Counted from the stretch's first letter, positions 8,379 to 18,179 are shown. The stretch is DNA of 64,000 nucleotides from Cyclobacterium amurskyense (GCF_001050135.1 NZ_CP012040.1:5287001-5351000), one strand, 5' to 3'. Translations and numbers: made by a program. The notes: a model not told the origin generated them from the sequence alone.

Positions 8379-9188
8379 ATGTATGAGGAGATGCGAATCA
8401 GGAATTACTCTCCCCGCACGATCAAGACCTACATTGCAATGGTGTCTTTCGTATCAAGGCATTTTGGCAAAAGCCCGGAATTCATTAGCATAGCTGAGTT
8501 AAAAAGTTATCTTTTTCATAGAGTGGAGCAGGATAAATTGTCAGTATCCACTGTCAATCAAACTATCAGTGCGTTCAAAATCCTTTCCAAAGATGTCTTG
8601 GGTAAAGATTGGGATCCCGTAAAAATTAAACGGCCCAGAAGGCCCAAGATTCTCCCGGTCGTTTTTTCAAAACAAGAAGTATCTCTTCTATTGAACGGGA
8701 TCCAAAATCGAAAACACTATTGTCTGATAGCCCTTACTTATGCTGGAGGATTGAGGCTAAATGAGGTCATCAACCTAAAGTTTGGCGATATCGATAGTGA
8801 CCGGATGCAGTTGAAGATCCGCGGAGGAAAGGGTTACAAAGATCGGTATACTTTATTGCCCAAAGCATTGTTGTCAAAGCTTCGGGATTACTACAGGCAC
8901 TATCGCCCCAAGACGTATCTTTTCGAAGGTCAGGTAATTGGCAAACCCTATAGTGAGTCGAGTGCACAAGCCATTTTAAAACAAGCGATGCATCGGGCAG
9001 GAATAAGCAAATGTGCCTCTTTCCATACGCTTCGTCATTCCTTTGCCACCCATCTTCTAGAACAGGGTACCAATGTCAGGGTAATTCAGGAGCTGTTGGG
9101 GCATAAATCATTAAATACCACCACCGTTTACCTGCATGTAAGCAATTTTGATTCCGGACAGGTCAAGAGTCCGCTGGATGGACTGTGA
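8379..9188 (+). CDS. Tyrosine recombinase of the IS element
   Basis: A 269-residue site-specific recombinase/integrase of phage integrase type. An N-terminal SAM-like core-binding domain (1-85, begins MYEEMRIRNYSPRTIKTY) precedes the catalytic domain. All catalytic residues are present: Arg126 (GGLRLNE), Lys151 or Lys154 in GGKGYKDR, His216 and Arg219 (HTLRH), His242 (LGHKS) and Tyr251 (VYLHV). The ATG at 8379 is the first in-frame ATG matching the family N-terminus; an out-of-frame ATG at 8353 leads into an A8 run. It overlaps the transposase start by 4 bases (ATGA), implying coupled translation. Such recombinases ride with IS91-type transposases in many Bacteroidota. Confidence 0.88.
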   Translation: MYEEMRIRNYSPRTIKTYIAMVSFVSRHFGKSPEFISIAELKSYLFHRVEQDKLSVSTVNQTISAFKILSKDVLGKDWDPVKIKRPRRPKILPVVFSKQEVSLLLNGIQNRKHYCLIALTYAGGLRLNEVINLKFGDIDSDRMQLKIRGGKGYKDRYTLLPKALLSKLRDYYRHYRPKTYLFEGQVIGKPYSESSAQAILKQAMHRAGISKCASFHTLRHSFATHLLEQGTNVRVIQELLGHKSLNTTTVYLHVSNFDSGQVKSPLDGL

Positions 9189-10363
9189 TGGAAACGGTAA
9201 ACAAAAGGAATGATGGTACAGAACTTTCCGATATTCTGAAGCATCACAGGAAAACCTTTCTATCTAAAAAAGGTAATCTATGTACTGATCAGCACAAGGC
9301 CTACAGAGATATTATTTCCTGCAGGACTTCCAAAATGGGTAGCCATACCCTCACCTGTAATACCTGTGGCGATACCCGGACGAGTTACAATAGTTGCCGG
9401 AATCGACACTGCCCAAAATGCCAATATGTAAAGCAGCTTATATGGGTTGAAAAACTCAAGTGCAGGCTGCTTCCGGTAAGGTATTTTCATATTGTATTCA
9501 CGGTACCCGAATTCCTCAAGCCTCTGTTTTACCTCAACCAGCGAGAATGTTACCGCATGCTCTTTGCCTCTTCGGCCCTTGCGGTGAAGAAAGCAGCCTC
9601 CAACCCAGCCTTCCTGGGAGTTGAAAGCGGTTGTCTATCAGTGCTACACACTTGGGGACAGTCCCTTAACTACCATCCACATATTCACATGCTGGTACCT
9701 GCCGGTGGACCTGATCCTGACCATATGGAGTGGGTAGCAGCCAACAAAAAGTTCTTTGTACCCGTGAAAGCCCTAGCAGGGATATTTAGAGGTGTGTTTA
9801 TGGAAAAACTAAGAAAGGCTCTGGCCGAAAGAGTACTACGTCTTCCTGAAAACCAAATGGAGCTGTTTACAGACGGGAAGTTGCTCAATAAAGCCGCTTA
9901 TGAAAAAATCTGGCATATACATATCAAAAAAACATTCCGCGGAGCAGGTCAGGTCCTAGCCTATCTGGGCAGATACACCCACAGGGTTGCCATCAGCAAC
10001 AGCAGGATACTAGACACAGATGGAAAGACAGTAAAATTCCGGTGGAAAGACTACCGCGACGGAAGACAGAAAACGATGGAACTTAGTTGTGGAGAGTTTA
10101 TAAGAAGGTTTATCCAACATATACTTCCCAACGGTTTTTACAAAATACGGTACTACGGGATTCTCGCCTCTGCCAACAGCAAGACAGTCATGGAGGAGTG
10201 TTTCAGGCTTCTTAGCAGGATAAGGACCCTTTCCCCATTTGAAGGTCTGAGCACCTACGAATTATTAGAGAATATTCTGGGGGAGGGGCTATTTAGCTGC
10301 AGTGCTTGTAAAACAGGGAAAATGGTCTTTGGACTGCCAGAAGGAAAGGGAAAGGAGCCATAA
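9185..10363 (+). CDS. IS91-family transposase
   Basis: A 392-residue rolling-circle transposase. An N-terminal zinc-binding region (Cys58, Cys61, Cys71, Cys76, Cys79; SCRNRHCPKC) comes first. The HUH motif is in YHPHIHMLVP (His166-Ile-His168). Candidate catalytic tyrosines lie in AYLGRYTHRVAIS (Tyr260, Tyr264), the family signature. It nicks and joins single-stranded DNA at the element ends without producing target duplications. Start ATG overlaps the recombinase stop. Length and motifs are complete, with no frameshift. Confidence 0.92.
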   Translation: MMETVNKRNDGTELSDILKHHRKTFLSKKGNLCTDQHKAYRDIISCRTSKMGSHTLTCNTCGDTRTSYNSCRNRHCPKCQYVKQLIWVEKLKCRLLPVRYFHIVFTVPEFLKPLFYLNQRECYRMLFASSALAVKKAASNPAFLGVESGCLSVLHTWGQSLNYHPHIHMLVPAGGPDPDHMEWVAANKKFFVPVKALAGIFRGVFMEKLRKALAERVLRLPENQMELFTDGKLLNKAAYEKIWHIHIKKTFRGAGQVLAYLGRYTHRVAISNSRILDTDGKTVKFRWKDYRDGRQKTMELSCGEFIRRFIQHILPNGFYKIRYYGILASANSKTVMEECFRLLSRIRTLSPFEGLSTYELLENILGEGLFSCSACKTGKMVFGLPEGKGKEP

Positions 10364-10573
10364 TACCGAACTTACCTTCGTTCTTTGACAGTTTACAATT
10401 ATTTACAAGGGCAATGGCTTTCCAGGGAGAAATGCGTTCAGTAAGCAAGCCAATAATCGAGACCAGAAGATAAATCAGGAAAAGCCGATGCCCATATTAA
10501 ACAATGATAGTATTAAAAGGCAGAACCAAAAGAGATAAATGCCCATAAACGGGGGAAGGCTTTGTCCAACAAT

Positions 10574-10637
10574 GTTTTAATCGCAATCTGAAACCCTTAA
10601 TTCACTAGTTGTTTTTTTCGTAGATTGCGTTTAAAAC
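10574..10637. repeat. 16-bp inverted repeat near the right end of the IS element
   Basis: GTTTTAATCGCAATCT (10574-10589) pairs with AGATTGCGTTTAAAAC (10622-10637), one mismatch in 16, with a 32-base loop that contains a T7 run. It lies between the transposase stop and the point where the host reading frame resumes, about 10 bases from the inferred right end. This position fits an oriIS/terIS-type hairpin recognised by the HUH transposase. Confidence 0.7.
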
Positions 10638-10645
10638 ACTTTACG

Positions 10646-11035
10646 TTAGGTAGCATGATCTCAGGGGAAAAAAATTTTATGAATCCTTCCAAAAACGCTT
10701 TATTCCTAGGTACATTGGCCCATTTTGGAGTAGGCATTATTTTCTCATTTACTTATTTTCTATTGTGGAATTGGGGAATATTTAGAATCAATTTTCAAGA
10801 TGCAGTATTAATAGGAGCATTAAGCGGATTAGTGGCAATAATTGTTTGGAAAACTTACCTGATCTTGCATAGTCAGCCTCCTGAAATTTCACAGCTACAT
10901 TATTTTATAGCTTTGTTCCTGGCCCATATTGTTTTTGGGATAGTTAGCGTTAATGTTTTTCAACTCATCACAGACAATCCTGAATTTTGGTATCAACTGC
11001 CTGACAATGTAAGTCTCAGGTCTGGAATAAACTAA
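10646..11035 (+). pseudogene. 3' part of the interrupted membrane-protein gene
   Basis: About 129 residues from LGSMISGEKNF to the stop. Three hydrophobic helices are visible: LAHFGVGIIFSFTYFLLW, VLIGALSGLVAIIVW and FIALFLAHIVFGIVSV. There is no plausible start codon with a leader at this end; the frame begins within the IS. Together with 8120-8241 it makes one protein of roughly 170 residues. Function is unknown; relatives are annotated only as hypothetical membrane proteins. Confidence 0.65.
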
Positions 11036-11181
11036 AAGCAACTATTTATTTCATCATCTACCTTTTGATGGGGTCTTACCGTACCACCATTACTTTTAGG
11101 TTAAAAATAGATAAACAAACCGAATATGGATTTAATTCTGTCATTGGATACGTTAGATAAATCCTGTAAATTAAATAAAGC

Positions 11182-11517
11182 ATGAGTTATTTGTATATAG
11201 TTATAATCTCAATTTTAATTGTCTCCGCACTAATGGCAGTGTTATTGGCCAATTCTAAAACCAGTATTAACTTCCATTTAGTCGATAATAAATTAACCAT
11301 TTTGCACCCTTTTAAAAAAGAAGTTATCAATTTGGATACGGAACTAAATAGCTGGAATTATCAAAAAATCAACACCCTCTGGCGTGGGAAATTTTATTCT
11401 ATTAACCTGAAACTAAATTCTGGAAAATGGACTAAAGTCTATTCCAGATCCCGTTCTGGGAATATGGAAATGCTCATCAATTACCTGGAAACCACAGCAG
11501 TTGATAAAGAAAGCTAA
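11182..11517 (+). CDS. Small membrane-anchored protein of unknown function
   Basis: A 111-residue protein with one N-terminal membrane helix (about 4-24, YLYIVIISILIVSALMAVLL) and a mostly beta-rich remainder with aromatic and basic residues (LWRGKFYSINLKL, WTKVYSRSRSG). The soluble part has the look of a small bacterial PH-like domain, but that is a guess. It stands alone between the disrupted gene and the convergent SusD gene. No motif assigns a function. Confidence 0.6.
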   Translation: MSYLYIVIISILIVSALMAVLLANSKTSINFHLVDNKLTILHPFKKEVINLDTELNSWNYQKINTLWRGKFYSINLKLNSGKWTKVYSRSRSGNMEMLINYLETTAVDKES

Positions 11518-11622
11518 ATGCTTTCAGCACGTATAAAACAACTAGTTTTTATATGCTTTCAAAGCTTCTAGATACGTTAGAATTCTATTATAGAATCTGT
11601 AATAATTCTCCTAATAAAAATT

Positions 11623-11667
11623 AAAAAAGTGGAAAACCACCTTTTTTAAGGGCTGCTTTCCACTTTT
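11623..11667 (-). terminator. Nested-hairpin terminator of the SusC/SusD operon
   Basis: AAAAGTGGAAA (11625-11635) is the exact complement of TTTCCACTTTT (11657-11667), an 11-bp outer stem. Inside it lies a second possible stem, A6-GTGG with CCAC-C-T6 (11623-11647). On the minus strand the outer stem is followed by a T-rich tail, so it can end the SusD transcript; the inner hairpin has A and T tracts on both sides and could stop transcription in either direction. Confidence 0.75.
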
Positions 11668-11689
11668 AAGTGAACTGGAGGGCTTTATT

Positions 11690-13162
11690 TTATTTCAGCC
11701 ACCAGGTCATTTCATTGATATGGTCATTACCTTCACCAAATTGTCTGCTGATGGCCTCAGTAACATTACTGGCGTTGTAATTGTATTCAGATTGAGGGTA
11801 AATCCATCTGTAAGGAATTTCAACTCCTGCAGGTCTCCTAAAAGAAGGATATCCTCCGCTTCTTAGGTGATCAAAGAAGGAAGTCCATCCCAATTGAAAG
11901 AAAGATTGCAGGTATTTTTGCATGATGATCAACTGCATTTGCTCATCTTCTGTGCTTGCCATAGAGAAATCATTGATAGGCTTAGACAGATAGTTTTCTG
12001 CATCCGCTTCCCCAACAAAAGAGGAATAATTTTCTGCATACATCTCGTAAAACTTAAATGAAGCCTTTACACCCGATTCATACAACATGGCAGCATCTGC
12101 ATTAATCCAGCCTTTTGTAGCAGCCTCAGCCAAAATCAATTGCTGCTCGGAATAACCCAAAAGCATATAAGGCTCATTCACTGGATCTTTGTGGTAACGA
12201 TCATTTACCTTTGAAACATTACCTTCAGTGGCTTTTTCATTAACCTCAGCATAAGGAGCGGCTGGATCCCCACCTTCATAAGCAGAAAAATCAGAAATGT
12301 CTTTACCTGCTTCTTTAGCGGACTTGGTCTGTGTACAATAAATGAACAACCTTGGATCTTCACGGTCCTGAAGTCGCTGAATAAAAGTGGAATCCATGTA
12401 CATTCCAGAGCTAAAACCACTGGAATTAAAATCAGGATAACGGTTGTCCTGCTGATCCAAAAAGACCAATTGTCCACTTTCATCCACACCTTCCATTAAG
12501 GGCTCATTCTGATAAACAGAGGCAAATTCACTATCAATGTTCATCCCATCTTTTTCAGATAGGGTCAACATCACCTTAAGTCTAAAAGCATTGACCAATT
12601 TTCTCCAGCTGGTAACATCTCCATCATAAATGATATCTCCTGCGATAATGGTATTGTTAGCAGCAAGGATATCATTGGCTTCTTCCAATTCTTTTAAGAT
12701 CCCAGTGAATACCATTTCCTGTTCATCGTAAACGGGCTGGTAATTTTGTTCTATTTCACCTTTAAGGGCAGCACTGTAGGGAACATCACCGAAGGTTAAT
12801 GTCAGGTTATAGAAATAATAGGACCTAAAAAACTTACCTAATGCCACATAGGTAGGTTCGCCTATTCTTTCTCCTTCTTCCATCATTTTAGTCACATTTT
12901 TCAGCACACTGTAGTTTCCGTAACTTGCACGATCCCACTTATAATATTGGCTTGTATTCTCACCATCTGTTTGTACGAGCATTTTCAATGCATATAAAGG
13001 AGAAGTACCCCTATAATCCCTGAAAGCATCCCACTCTATATTGGTCAACAATAGCTGAGGGTGGGTTTCCGTTGGTAGATTAGGATTGATGTTCATCTCC
13101 TCAAGGTTTTGGCAGGAGGCAAGCCCAATCAACAATAAACCTATAACTAATATATTTTTCAT
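11690..13162 (-). CDS. SusD/RagB-like nutrient-binding outer-membrane lipoprotein
   Basis: A 490-residue lipoprotein with a type II signal (LLLIGLASC, acylated Cys at about 17). It starts the mature part with the NLEEMNINPN segment typical of the SusD-like 2 subgroup, and carries TPR-like helices such as DVPYSAALKG and RLKVMLTLSEKD. It caps the SusC transporter and binds the substrate at the cell surface. It lies 32 bases downstream of SusC in the same operon. The ligand cannot be read from sequence; no glycoside hydrolase is adjacent, so peptides or small glycans are possible. Confidence 0.9.
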   Translation of the reverse strand: MKNILVIGLLLIGLASCQNLEEMNINPNLPTETHPQLLLTNIEWDAFRDYRGTSPLYALKMLVQTDGENTSQYYKWDRASYGNYSVLKNVTKMMEEGERIGEPTYVALGKFFRSYYFYNLTLTFGDVPYSAALKGEIEQNYQPVYDEQEMVFTGILKELEEANDILAANNTIIAGDIIYDGDVTSWRKLVNAFRLKVMLTLSEKDGMNIDSEFASVYQNEPLMEGVDESGQLVFLDQQDNRYPDFNSSGFSSGMYMDSTFIQRLQDREDPRLFIYCTQTKSAKEAGKDISDFSAYEGGDPAAPYAEVNEKATEGNVSKVNDRYHKDPVNEPYMLLGYSEQQLILAEAATKGWINADAAMLYESGVKASFKFYEMYAENYSSFVGEADAENYLSKPINDFSMASTEDEQMQLIIMQKYLQSFFQLGWTSFFDHLRSGGYPSFRRPAGVEIPYRWIYPQSEYNYNASNVTEAISRQFGEGNDHINEMTWWLK

Positions 13163-13194
13163 CTTATATCTTTTTACTTAGGCTGGAAAATCTA

Positions 13195-16100
13195 TTAAAA
13201 GGTAGCTCTTAGAGTCAAACCTACATATCTCGAAGATGGATCTTGTAAGTTATTGTCATCACCATAATCAGGATCCAACAAAGGCATCTTTTTCCACATT
13301 GCCAGGTTGTAACCATAGACAGAAAGGTCAAGACTCTTTATTTTTTCTGAAGACATGATTTTCATAAGATCGTAAGACACAGATAGTCTTCTCAATTTGA
13401 AATAGGAACGGTCATAAACATTGGCAAAAAGCGAATTTTCATCTTCAGTTACCTGAGCACGGTAAGGATAGATCTGTGACCAGGTCTGCCAGCTTACAGC
13501 GGTAGTATTTGGGGTATACTCACGGCTATCAGTAAGGATAACACCATTTACATCCCTAACAAGCTCACCACCAGTGACCACTACACCTTCAGGCACATAA
13601 ACAGGCTGTCCAGCAGCATATTCTTGGTCTCTATATAGTACGGAGTTAGGGTGCTTACCACCCCACCACATTTTCTCAATGGTCAAGGATCGGATCAAGC
13701 CTCCCCAAGCACCATCAATGTCCATGTCAATTCTGAAGTCTCCTACTTTAAATCTGTTTTGAAGACCTAATCTCCAAGAAGGATTTAAATGACCAATTTT
13801 AGATGGATATGGATCTCTGCTAGGCAATCCAGTGTTGGCATCCAAAATCACTTTCCCGTCTGCACTTTTTTGCCATACTGTAGCATAGTAAGCATCAGAT
13901 CTGTCACCTGCTACCAGGTTACCAAATTTCTCATTGTTATCGAAAATTTCGGTTATTTTCTTCACATATCTTGTCCAGTTCAGGCCAACATTCCAAGAGA
14001 AGTTATTTCGCTCTATGGCATTGAAATTAACCATGGCCTCAAAACCCTGAGTGGTGTATTCGTTGCCATTTACTTTTCTGGAAGTGAAACCTGAAGCTTC
14101 AGAAATGCTCAAGTCAATGATCTGGTTTTCATCCAGAATCCTGTAATAAGTACCTTCAAAGGTCAACCTTTTTTGAACAAAAGAGGTTGAAAATCCAGCC
14201 TCAAAAGTAGTGGACTTCTCAGGCATAATACTGGAGTTCACCAAACCTGAAGGATAATAAACGGATGGAGTAGCTCCATAGGTAACCCCTTTTTGATAGG
14301 TTGAGTAGATACTATAAGGACTTAAGTCACTTGAAACTTGAGACCATGAACTGTATACTTTAAGGTAATCCATTGCTTTTGGCAACTGAATAAATTCTGA
14401 AAGCATGGTACTCATTGAAGCAGAAGGATAGAAATAAGAATTGGTAGTAGTAGGCAATGTAGAAGACCAGTCATTTCTTCCAGAGAAATTTAAAAATACA
14501 GAATTCCATAAATCAAAATTCACAGAACCATAGGTACTACGGATGGCTTTTTCCTGAAAATAATTACTTGCCTTAACCGGCCCCTGGGTATTGCTCAAAC
14601 CGTAAATTTCTGGGACAATCAATCCATCAGAAGTAGCATATTCCTGCTGGTAAGTCCTATAGAATATGGATCCACCTGCATTAACCGCAAAGGAGAAATT
14701 ATCACTTACAGTCTTGTTATAAGAAGCAAGGATATCTGTATCCAGGTTTAAACGTTTGTCGTTCCACATCTTGTAATCACCATTTCTAGAATCTCCATAG
14801 TTCATGTAAGATTTTGGACTCTGCATGTCAGAAAACACACTATATTCCCTAGCAGAAACCCTACCTTGAATATTAAAATTATCAGAAATCTGGTAATTCA
14901 ACTTCAACTTACCATCAAGCGTGTTCTGGTTGTGCTGCTGGTTCAACTCATGAGCTGCAAAATAAACGTTATTGTACCAAGCATAGTTAAAATTGGCCTG
15001 ACGGTAACCTTCTAGCCCAGGCACATACATATGGTCTCTCAAATCACGTCCATTGACATCATCACCCATCCATATCAAAATGGTATACATATGGTTTTTA
15101 GGTCCATAGCCATATCTCGGATAATTTGGTGAGTAAACCTTATTATAACTCAAGGTCGCGTCCAATGTTAATTTATCGGTTAAATCAAAAGAACTGTTAA
15201 AGTTCAAACCTCCAGTATTAAGTGCAGTATTAGGTACCTGACCTTTTTGGTAGGAATAATTTCCTGAAAAGTAAAATCTGGATTTTTCACCTTGGTAAGC
15301 AATGGAGAAATCATTTTTAGAAACCACTCCTGTTTTCAAGAAGTCATTCAGGTTATCGTGTCTTTTCCATTCAGTTGGCACCCTTTCGTACAATGATTTA
15401 TCATCATATACAGTACCTGCTACATTTCCATACCAATCGATTTGCTCACCTGTTTGAATATTTCTAATTGGGCTATTCCACTGAGGAACCATCACACCAG
15501 GTTCAAATTTTGGTCCCCAGATCATATCACCATCGGAAATACCTCCATCAGCACCATCCCAAAATTCATATTTCCCATTGGATCCGTTACCATATTGAGT
15601 TTGGGTTTCAGGGAAAACAGTAAAGCCGGCTGTCACCATATTGCTGGTAGAAGCGGTAACTGTAAGCCCTTCTTTAGAAGCATTTTTTCTGGTAATAAGA
15701 ATGGCTCCATTTTTTCCTCTTGCTCCATAAAGTGCAGAGGCAGCACCACCTTTTAGTACGTTGATACTCTCAATGTCTTCTGGAGAAATATCAAATAAAT
15801 TTGTTTCCACAGGAACACCATCCAACACAATCAAAGGTGTCTTGCCCCTTAATGAAAAAGAAGGAGACTGAAAGATTCCTGTAGGGTTGGTAACTGTCAA
15901 GCCAGCGATTTGTCCTGAAAGTGCATTTCCCAAGTTCATGGTTCTTGCTTCACCCAATACATCTGTATTCACTTCCTGAGTTGCATAACCCAATTTCTTT
16001 TTTTGCTGCTTGATACCAATGGCTGTAACCACTACCTCATCCAAATTTTGTTGGTCTTCTTCCAAGACTATATTGATCAAAGAACGACCATTTACAGCTT

Positions 16101-16671
16101 CTTCTTTGGTCGCAAAACCTATGAAACTGAATTGGAGCACTGCGTTTTCATCTGCAGTAATGGTATAATTCCCATCTATATCTGAAATGGTTCCCTGGGT
16201 TGTACCTTTTACTTTAATTGCAACGCCAGGTAAAGGAAGGTTATCTGTTCCTGAAACCACTTGACCATTAATTTCTATATTGGCTTGCTCTAGTTTTCTA
16301 GCTCGCTCATCTGTATTTTGACGCCGAATGGATATGTTATTGTTGATTTGCTGAAAGGCCAAACCAGTATTTTTGCTAATTTCCTTTAGCGCGCCTTCTA
16401 TGGAAATTCTCTTATGATTAATAGAGATTAACTCATTTAAAAAATCATCATTCTCGTGAACTGTAAAATGGAATGCTGACTGTACTTCAATTTCCTTGAG
16501 TACATCAACCAACTTTCCTTTATTAAAGGAAATACTCACAAATACTTCATTGATTTTTTGCGCTTCAATCCTGTTTGCAAGCAACACATTGAAAAAAAGT
16601 GTCTGTAGCAAAAAACCAAAAATGACATTTTTAGTCATTTTTAAAATTAGTGGTAAAGGTTTTTTTCTCAT
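13195..16671 (-). CDS. SusC/RagA-like TonB-dependent outer-membrane transporter
   Basis: An 1158-residue outer-membrane receptor. Order: signal peptide (about 1-38); a secretin/TonB short N-terminal domain (about 50-100), the mark of a transporter wired to FecR/sigma signalling; a carboxypeptidase-D regulatory-like beta-sandwich (about 130-215, INGQVVSGTDNLPLPGV); a TonB plug (about 225-330, LIVLDGVPVETNLFDISPED and LKGGAASALYGARGKNG); then a 22-strand barrel ending in an aromatic residue (ATF). It imports the ligand captured by SusD using TonB energy. With FecR and ECF sigma upstream it forms a self-induced uptake locus. Confidence 0.95.
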   Translation of the reverse strand: MRKKPLPLILKMTKNVIFGFLLQTLFFNVLLANRIEAQKINEVFVSISFNKGKLVDVLKEIEVQSAFHFTVHENDDFLNELISINHKRISIEGALKEISKNTGLAFQQINNNISIRRQNTDERARKLEQANIEINGQVVSGTDNLPLPGVAIKVKGTTQGTISDIDGNYTITADENAVLQFSFIGFATKEEAVNGRSLINIVLEEDQQNLDEVVVTAIGIKQQKKKLGYATQEVNTDVLGEARTMNLGNALSGQIAGLTVTNPTGIFQSPSFSLRGKTPLIVLDGVPVETNLFDISPEDIESINVLKGGAASALYGARGKNGAILITRKNASKEGLTVTASTSNMVTAGFTVFPETQTQYGNGSNGKYEFWDGADGGISDGDMIWGPKFEPGVMVPQWNSPIRNIQTGEQIDWYGNVAGTVYDDKSLYERVPTEWKRHDNLNDFLKTGVVSKNDFSIAYQGEKSRFYFSGNYSYQKGQVPNTALNTGGLNFNSSFDLTDKLTLDATLSYNKVYSPNYPRYGYGPKNHMYTILIWMGDDVNGRDLRDHMYVPGLEGYRQANFNYAWYNNVYFAAHELNQQHNQNTLDGKLKLNYQISDNFNIQGRVSAREYSVFSDMQSPKSYMNYGDSRNGDYKMWNDKRLNLDTDILASYNKTVSDNFSFAVNAGGSIFYRTYQQEYATSDGLIVPEIYGLSNTQGPVKASNYFQEKAIRSTYGSVNFDLWNSVFLNFSGRNDWSSTLPTTTNSYFYPSASMSTMLSEFIQLPKAMDYLKVYSSWSQVSSDLSPYSIYSTYQKGVTYGATPSVYYPSGLVNSSIMPEKSTTFEAGFSTSFVQKRLTFEGTYYRILDENQIIDLSISEASGFTSRKVNGNEYTTQGFEAMVNFNAIERNNFSWNVGLNWTRYVKKITEIFDNNEKFGNLVAGDRSDAYYATVWQKSADGKVILDANTGLPSRDPYPSKIGHLNPSWRLGLQNRFKVGDFRIDMDIDGAWGGLIRSLTIEKMWWGGKHPNSVLYRDQEYAAGQPVYVPEGVVVTGGELVRDVNGVILTDSREYTPNTTAVSWQTWSQIYPYRAQVTEDENSLFANVYDRSYFKLRRLSVSYDLMKIMSSEKIKSLDLSVYGYNLAMWKKMPLLDPDYGDDNNLQDPSSRYVGLTLRATF

Positions 16672-16792
16672 AATTTACTTTGTTAAAATTCTATATAGGA
16701 TTTAGAAAATGTTATTTGCAAAATATGCATTCAGGAGACTCGCTAAATTATTTATAAGCGTCTGGAGGTAGCTGCCAACTGCTACATATTTG

Positions 16793-17794
16793 CTAAAACT
16801 CAATTATAATTTGATCATCGTTTATCTCATAGGCGAATTTTTTAGAATACTGTAAATCCATTAAAATATTTTTTAGTGTTTGCCCTTTATAGACTGTTGT
16901 TACGCTCCAGTCTTCTGGCTTTTTCCCTTTAACATGAATATCTACACCAAACCATCGCTCCAAATTCAATTTAACTGTGTTAAAGTCTGAATTCTTAAAA
17001 GCTAATGCTCCCTCCTTCCAGGCCACTACCAAATGTGGATCAAAAGTTGATTCAGTATATGTGTTAGTTTTTGTGTTTACCTGTAACTCCTTCCCTGCTG
17101 TTAGCAATATGGAATTTATATCTGTACTTGGGTTTTGAATTTCTACTTTACCTTCTAAAAGCGAAATCCTGGTTAGCTCACAATCGGGATAGGCATTAAT
17201 ATTAAAAATAGTCCCAAGCGCTTTGGTCGCTAATCTATTGCTTTCTACTATAAAAGGTTTTTCAGCATTTGAAGCCACTTCAAAATAAGCTTCCCCTATT
17301 AATTCAACCTTTCTTTCTTCACCTTCAAATCCTACTATATATTTTATACTTGAAGAGCAGTTTAAATAAACAATGGATCCATCAGGAAGGGTTAGTTTGG
17401 ATTTCTGACCAGGAGGATTACTGCGAACGGTATATTTTGTCAGCTTTTCTTCCTTAGTATCATTATTTACTGGAATAAAATAATAAATACTACTTAAAAA
17501 ACCAAAAAATAGCAATATGGAGGCAGCGTATTTTAGAAAGGGTTTGGAAACAGATTTAGAGGCATTATTTTTTTTTATTCCTTCGTCCCAAATGTTATCG
17601 ATTTTATCTTCAGAATTAGCCTGCGTATATGCTGGGGATTTTTCTTGCCATATTTCCTTTAACTTGTCTAGTGTATTGGAATTTTTTTCATTCTCTTTAG
17701 CCCACAACTCAACTTCTTCAGATTCAGCAACACTTGCCGTACCGGTTAATACCTTTACCAGCAAGTCATCAATATTGTCTTTTTTCTTACTCAC
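16793..17794 (-). CDS. FecR-family anti-sigma factor
   Basis: A 333-residue inner-membrane regulator. A cytosolic N-terminal helical segment (1-80, binds sigma) is followed by one membrane helix (about 86-106, AASILLFFGFLSSIYYFI), then a FecR domain (about 120-220, PDGSIVYLNCSSSIKY, GEAYFEVASNAEKPFIV) and a C-terminal DUF4974-type domain that contacts the transporter's N-terminal domain. It transmits ligand occupancy of the SusC protein to the ECF sigma factor. It sits between the sigma gene and SusC, as in many Bacteroidota loci. Confidence 0.93.
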   Translation of the reverse strand: MSKKKDNIDDLLVKVLTGTASVAESEEVELWAKENEKNSNTLDKLKEIWQEKSPAYTQANSEDKIDNIWDEGIKKNNASKSVSKPFLKYAASILLFFGFLSSIYYFIPVNNDTKEEKLTKYTVRSNPPGQKSKLTLPDGSIVYLNCSSSIKYIVGFEGEERKVELIGEAYFEVASNAEKPFIVESNRLATKALGTIFNINAYPDCELTRISLLEGKVEIQNPSTDINSILLTAGKELQVNTKTNTYTESTFDPHLVVAWKEGALAFKNSDFNTVKLNLERWFGVDIHVKGKKPEDWSVTTVYKGQTLKNILMDLQYSKKFAYEINDDQIIIEF

Positions 17795-18179
17795 ATATAT
17801 AAGACATCTCTACATCAAGAAAGGCGTAATACAATTTGATTTATTTTGAAATTATTTTTACTCCTTTTAATCCAATAAAAAATGATGGTGGGAAATTATA
17901 ATTTCTATTTTAAATTAAGGAGTTATAAAGGGCATTAATGCCAGAATATACCGGGAACATTTAGTTGGCAGAAGGAGTCAATGCTAAAAAGAAAAAATCA
18001 ATACAAGCAGTCACTGCATACTCGCTGTTACCCTGTAATTAGATTTGGTTTACCTTAGATTTCGAAAAAAGAAACAAGGCTCTCGATAAAAATGATCTGG
18101 ATTATTTTAAGAGAAAACCCCTTTAGCATTGACAAGGAAATACCCTTTTAACGAATATTTCGATTTGGATTGAAAAGTA
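17795..18179. other. Intergenic region between the sigma and FecR genes
   Basis: About 385 bases. No gene is seen. The spacing implies FecR-SusC-SusD have their own promoter here, probably the target of the upstream ECF sigma factor. No sequence element could be assigned with confidence. Confidence 0.4.

Larger units (their letters stand above)
8242..10647 (+). mobile_element. IS91-type element with tyrosine recombinase and HUH transposase
   Basis: About 2.4 kb inserted in a membrane-protein gene. It carries two overlapping genes, a tyrosine recombinase and an IS91-family Y/HUH transposase. The ends were placed from protein continuity of the split host gene, so they are approximate. No target duplication is evident, as expected for IS91-type elements. 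The left end reads GAACAAAACC directly after the host codons; near the right end there is a 16-bp inverted repeat that could form the terminal hairpin. The transposase and recombinase frames are intact, so the element may be active. Confidence 0.75.
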
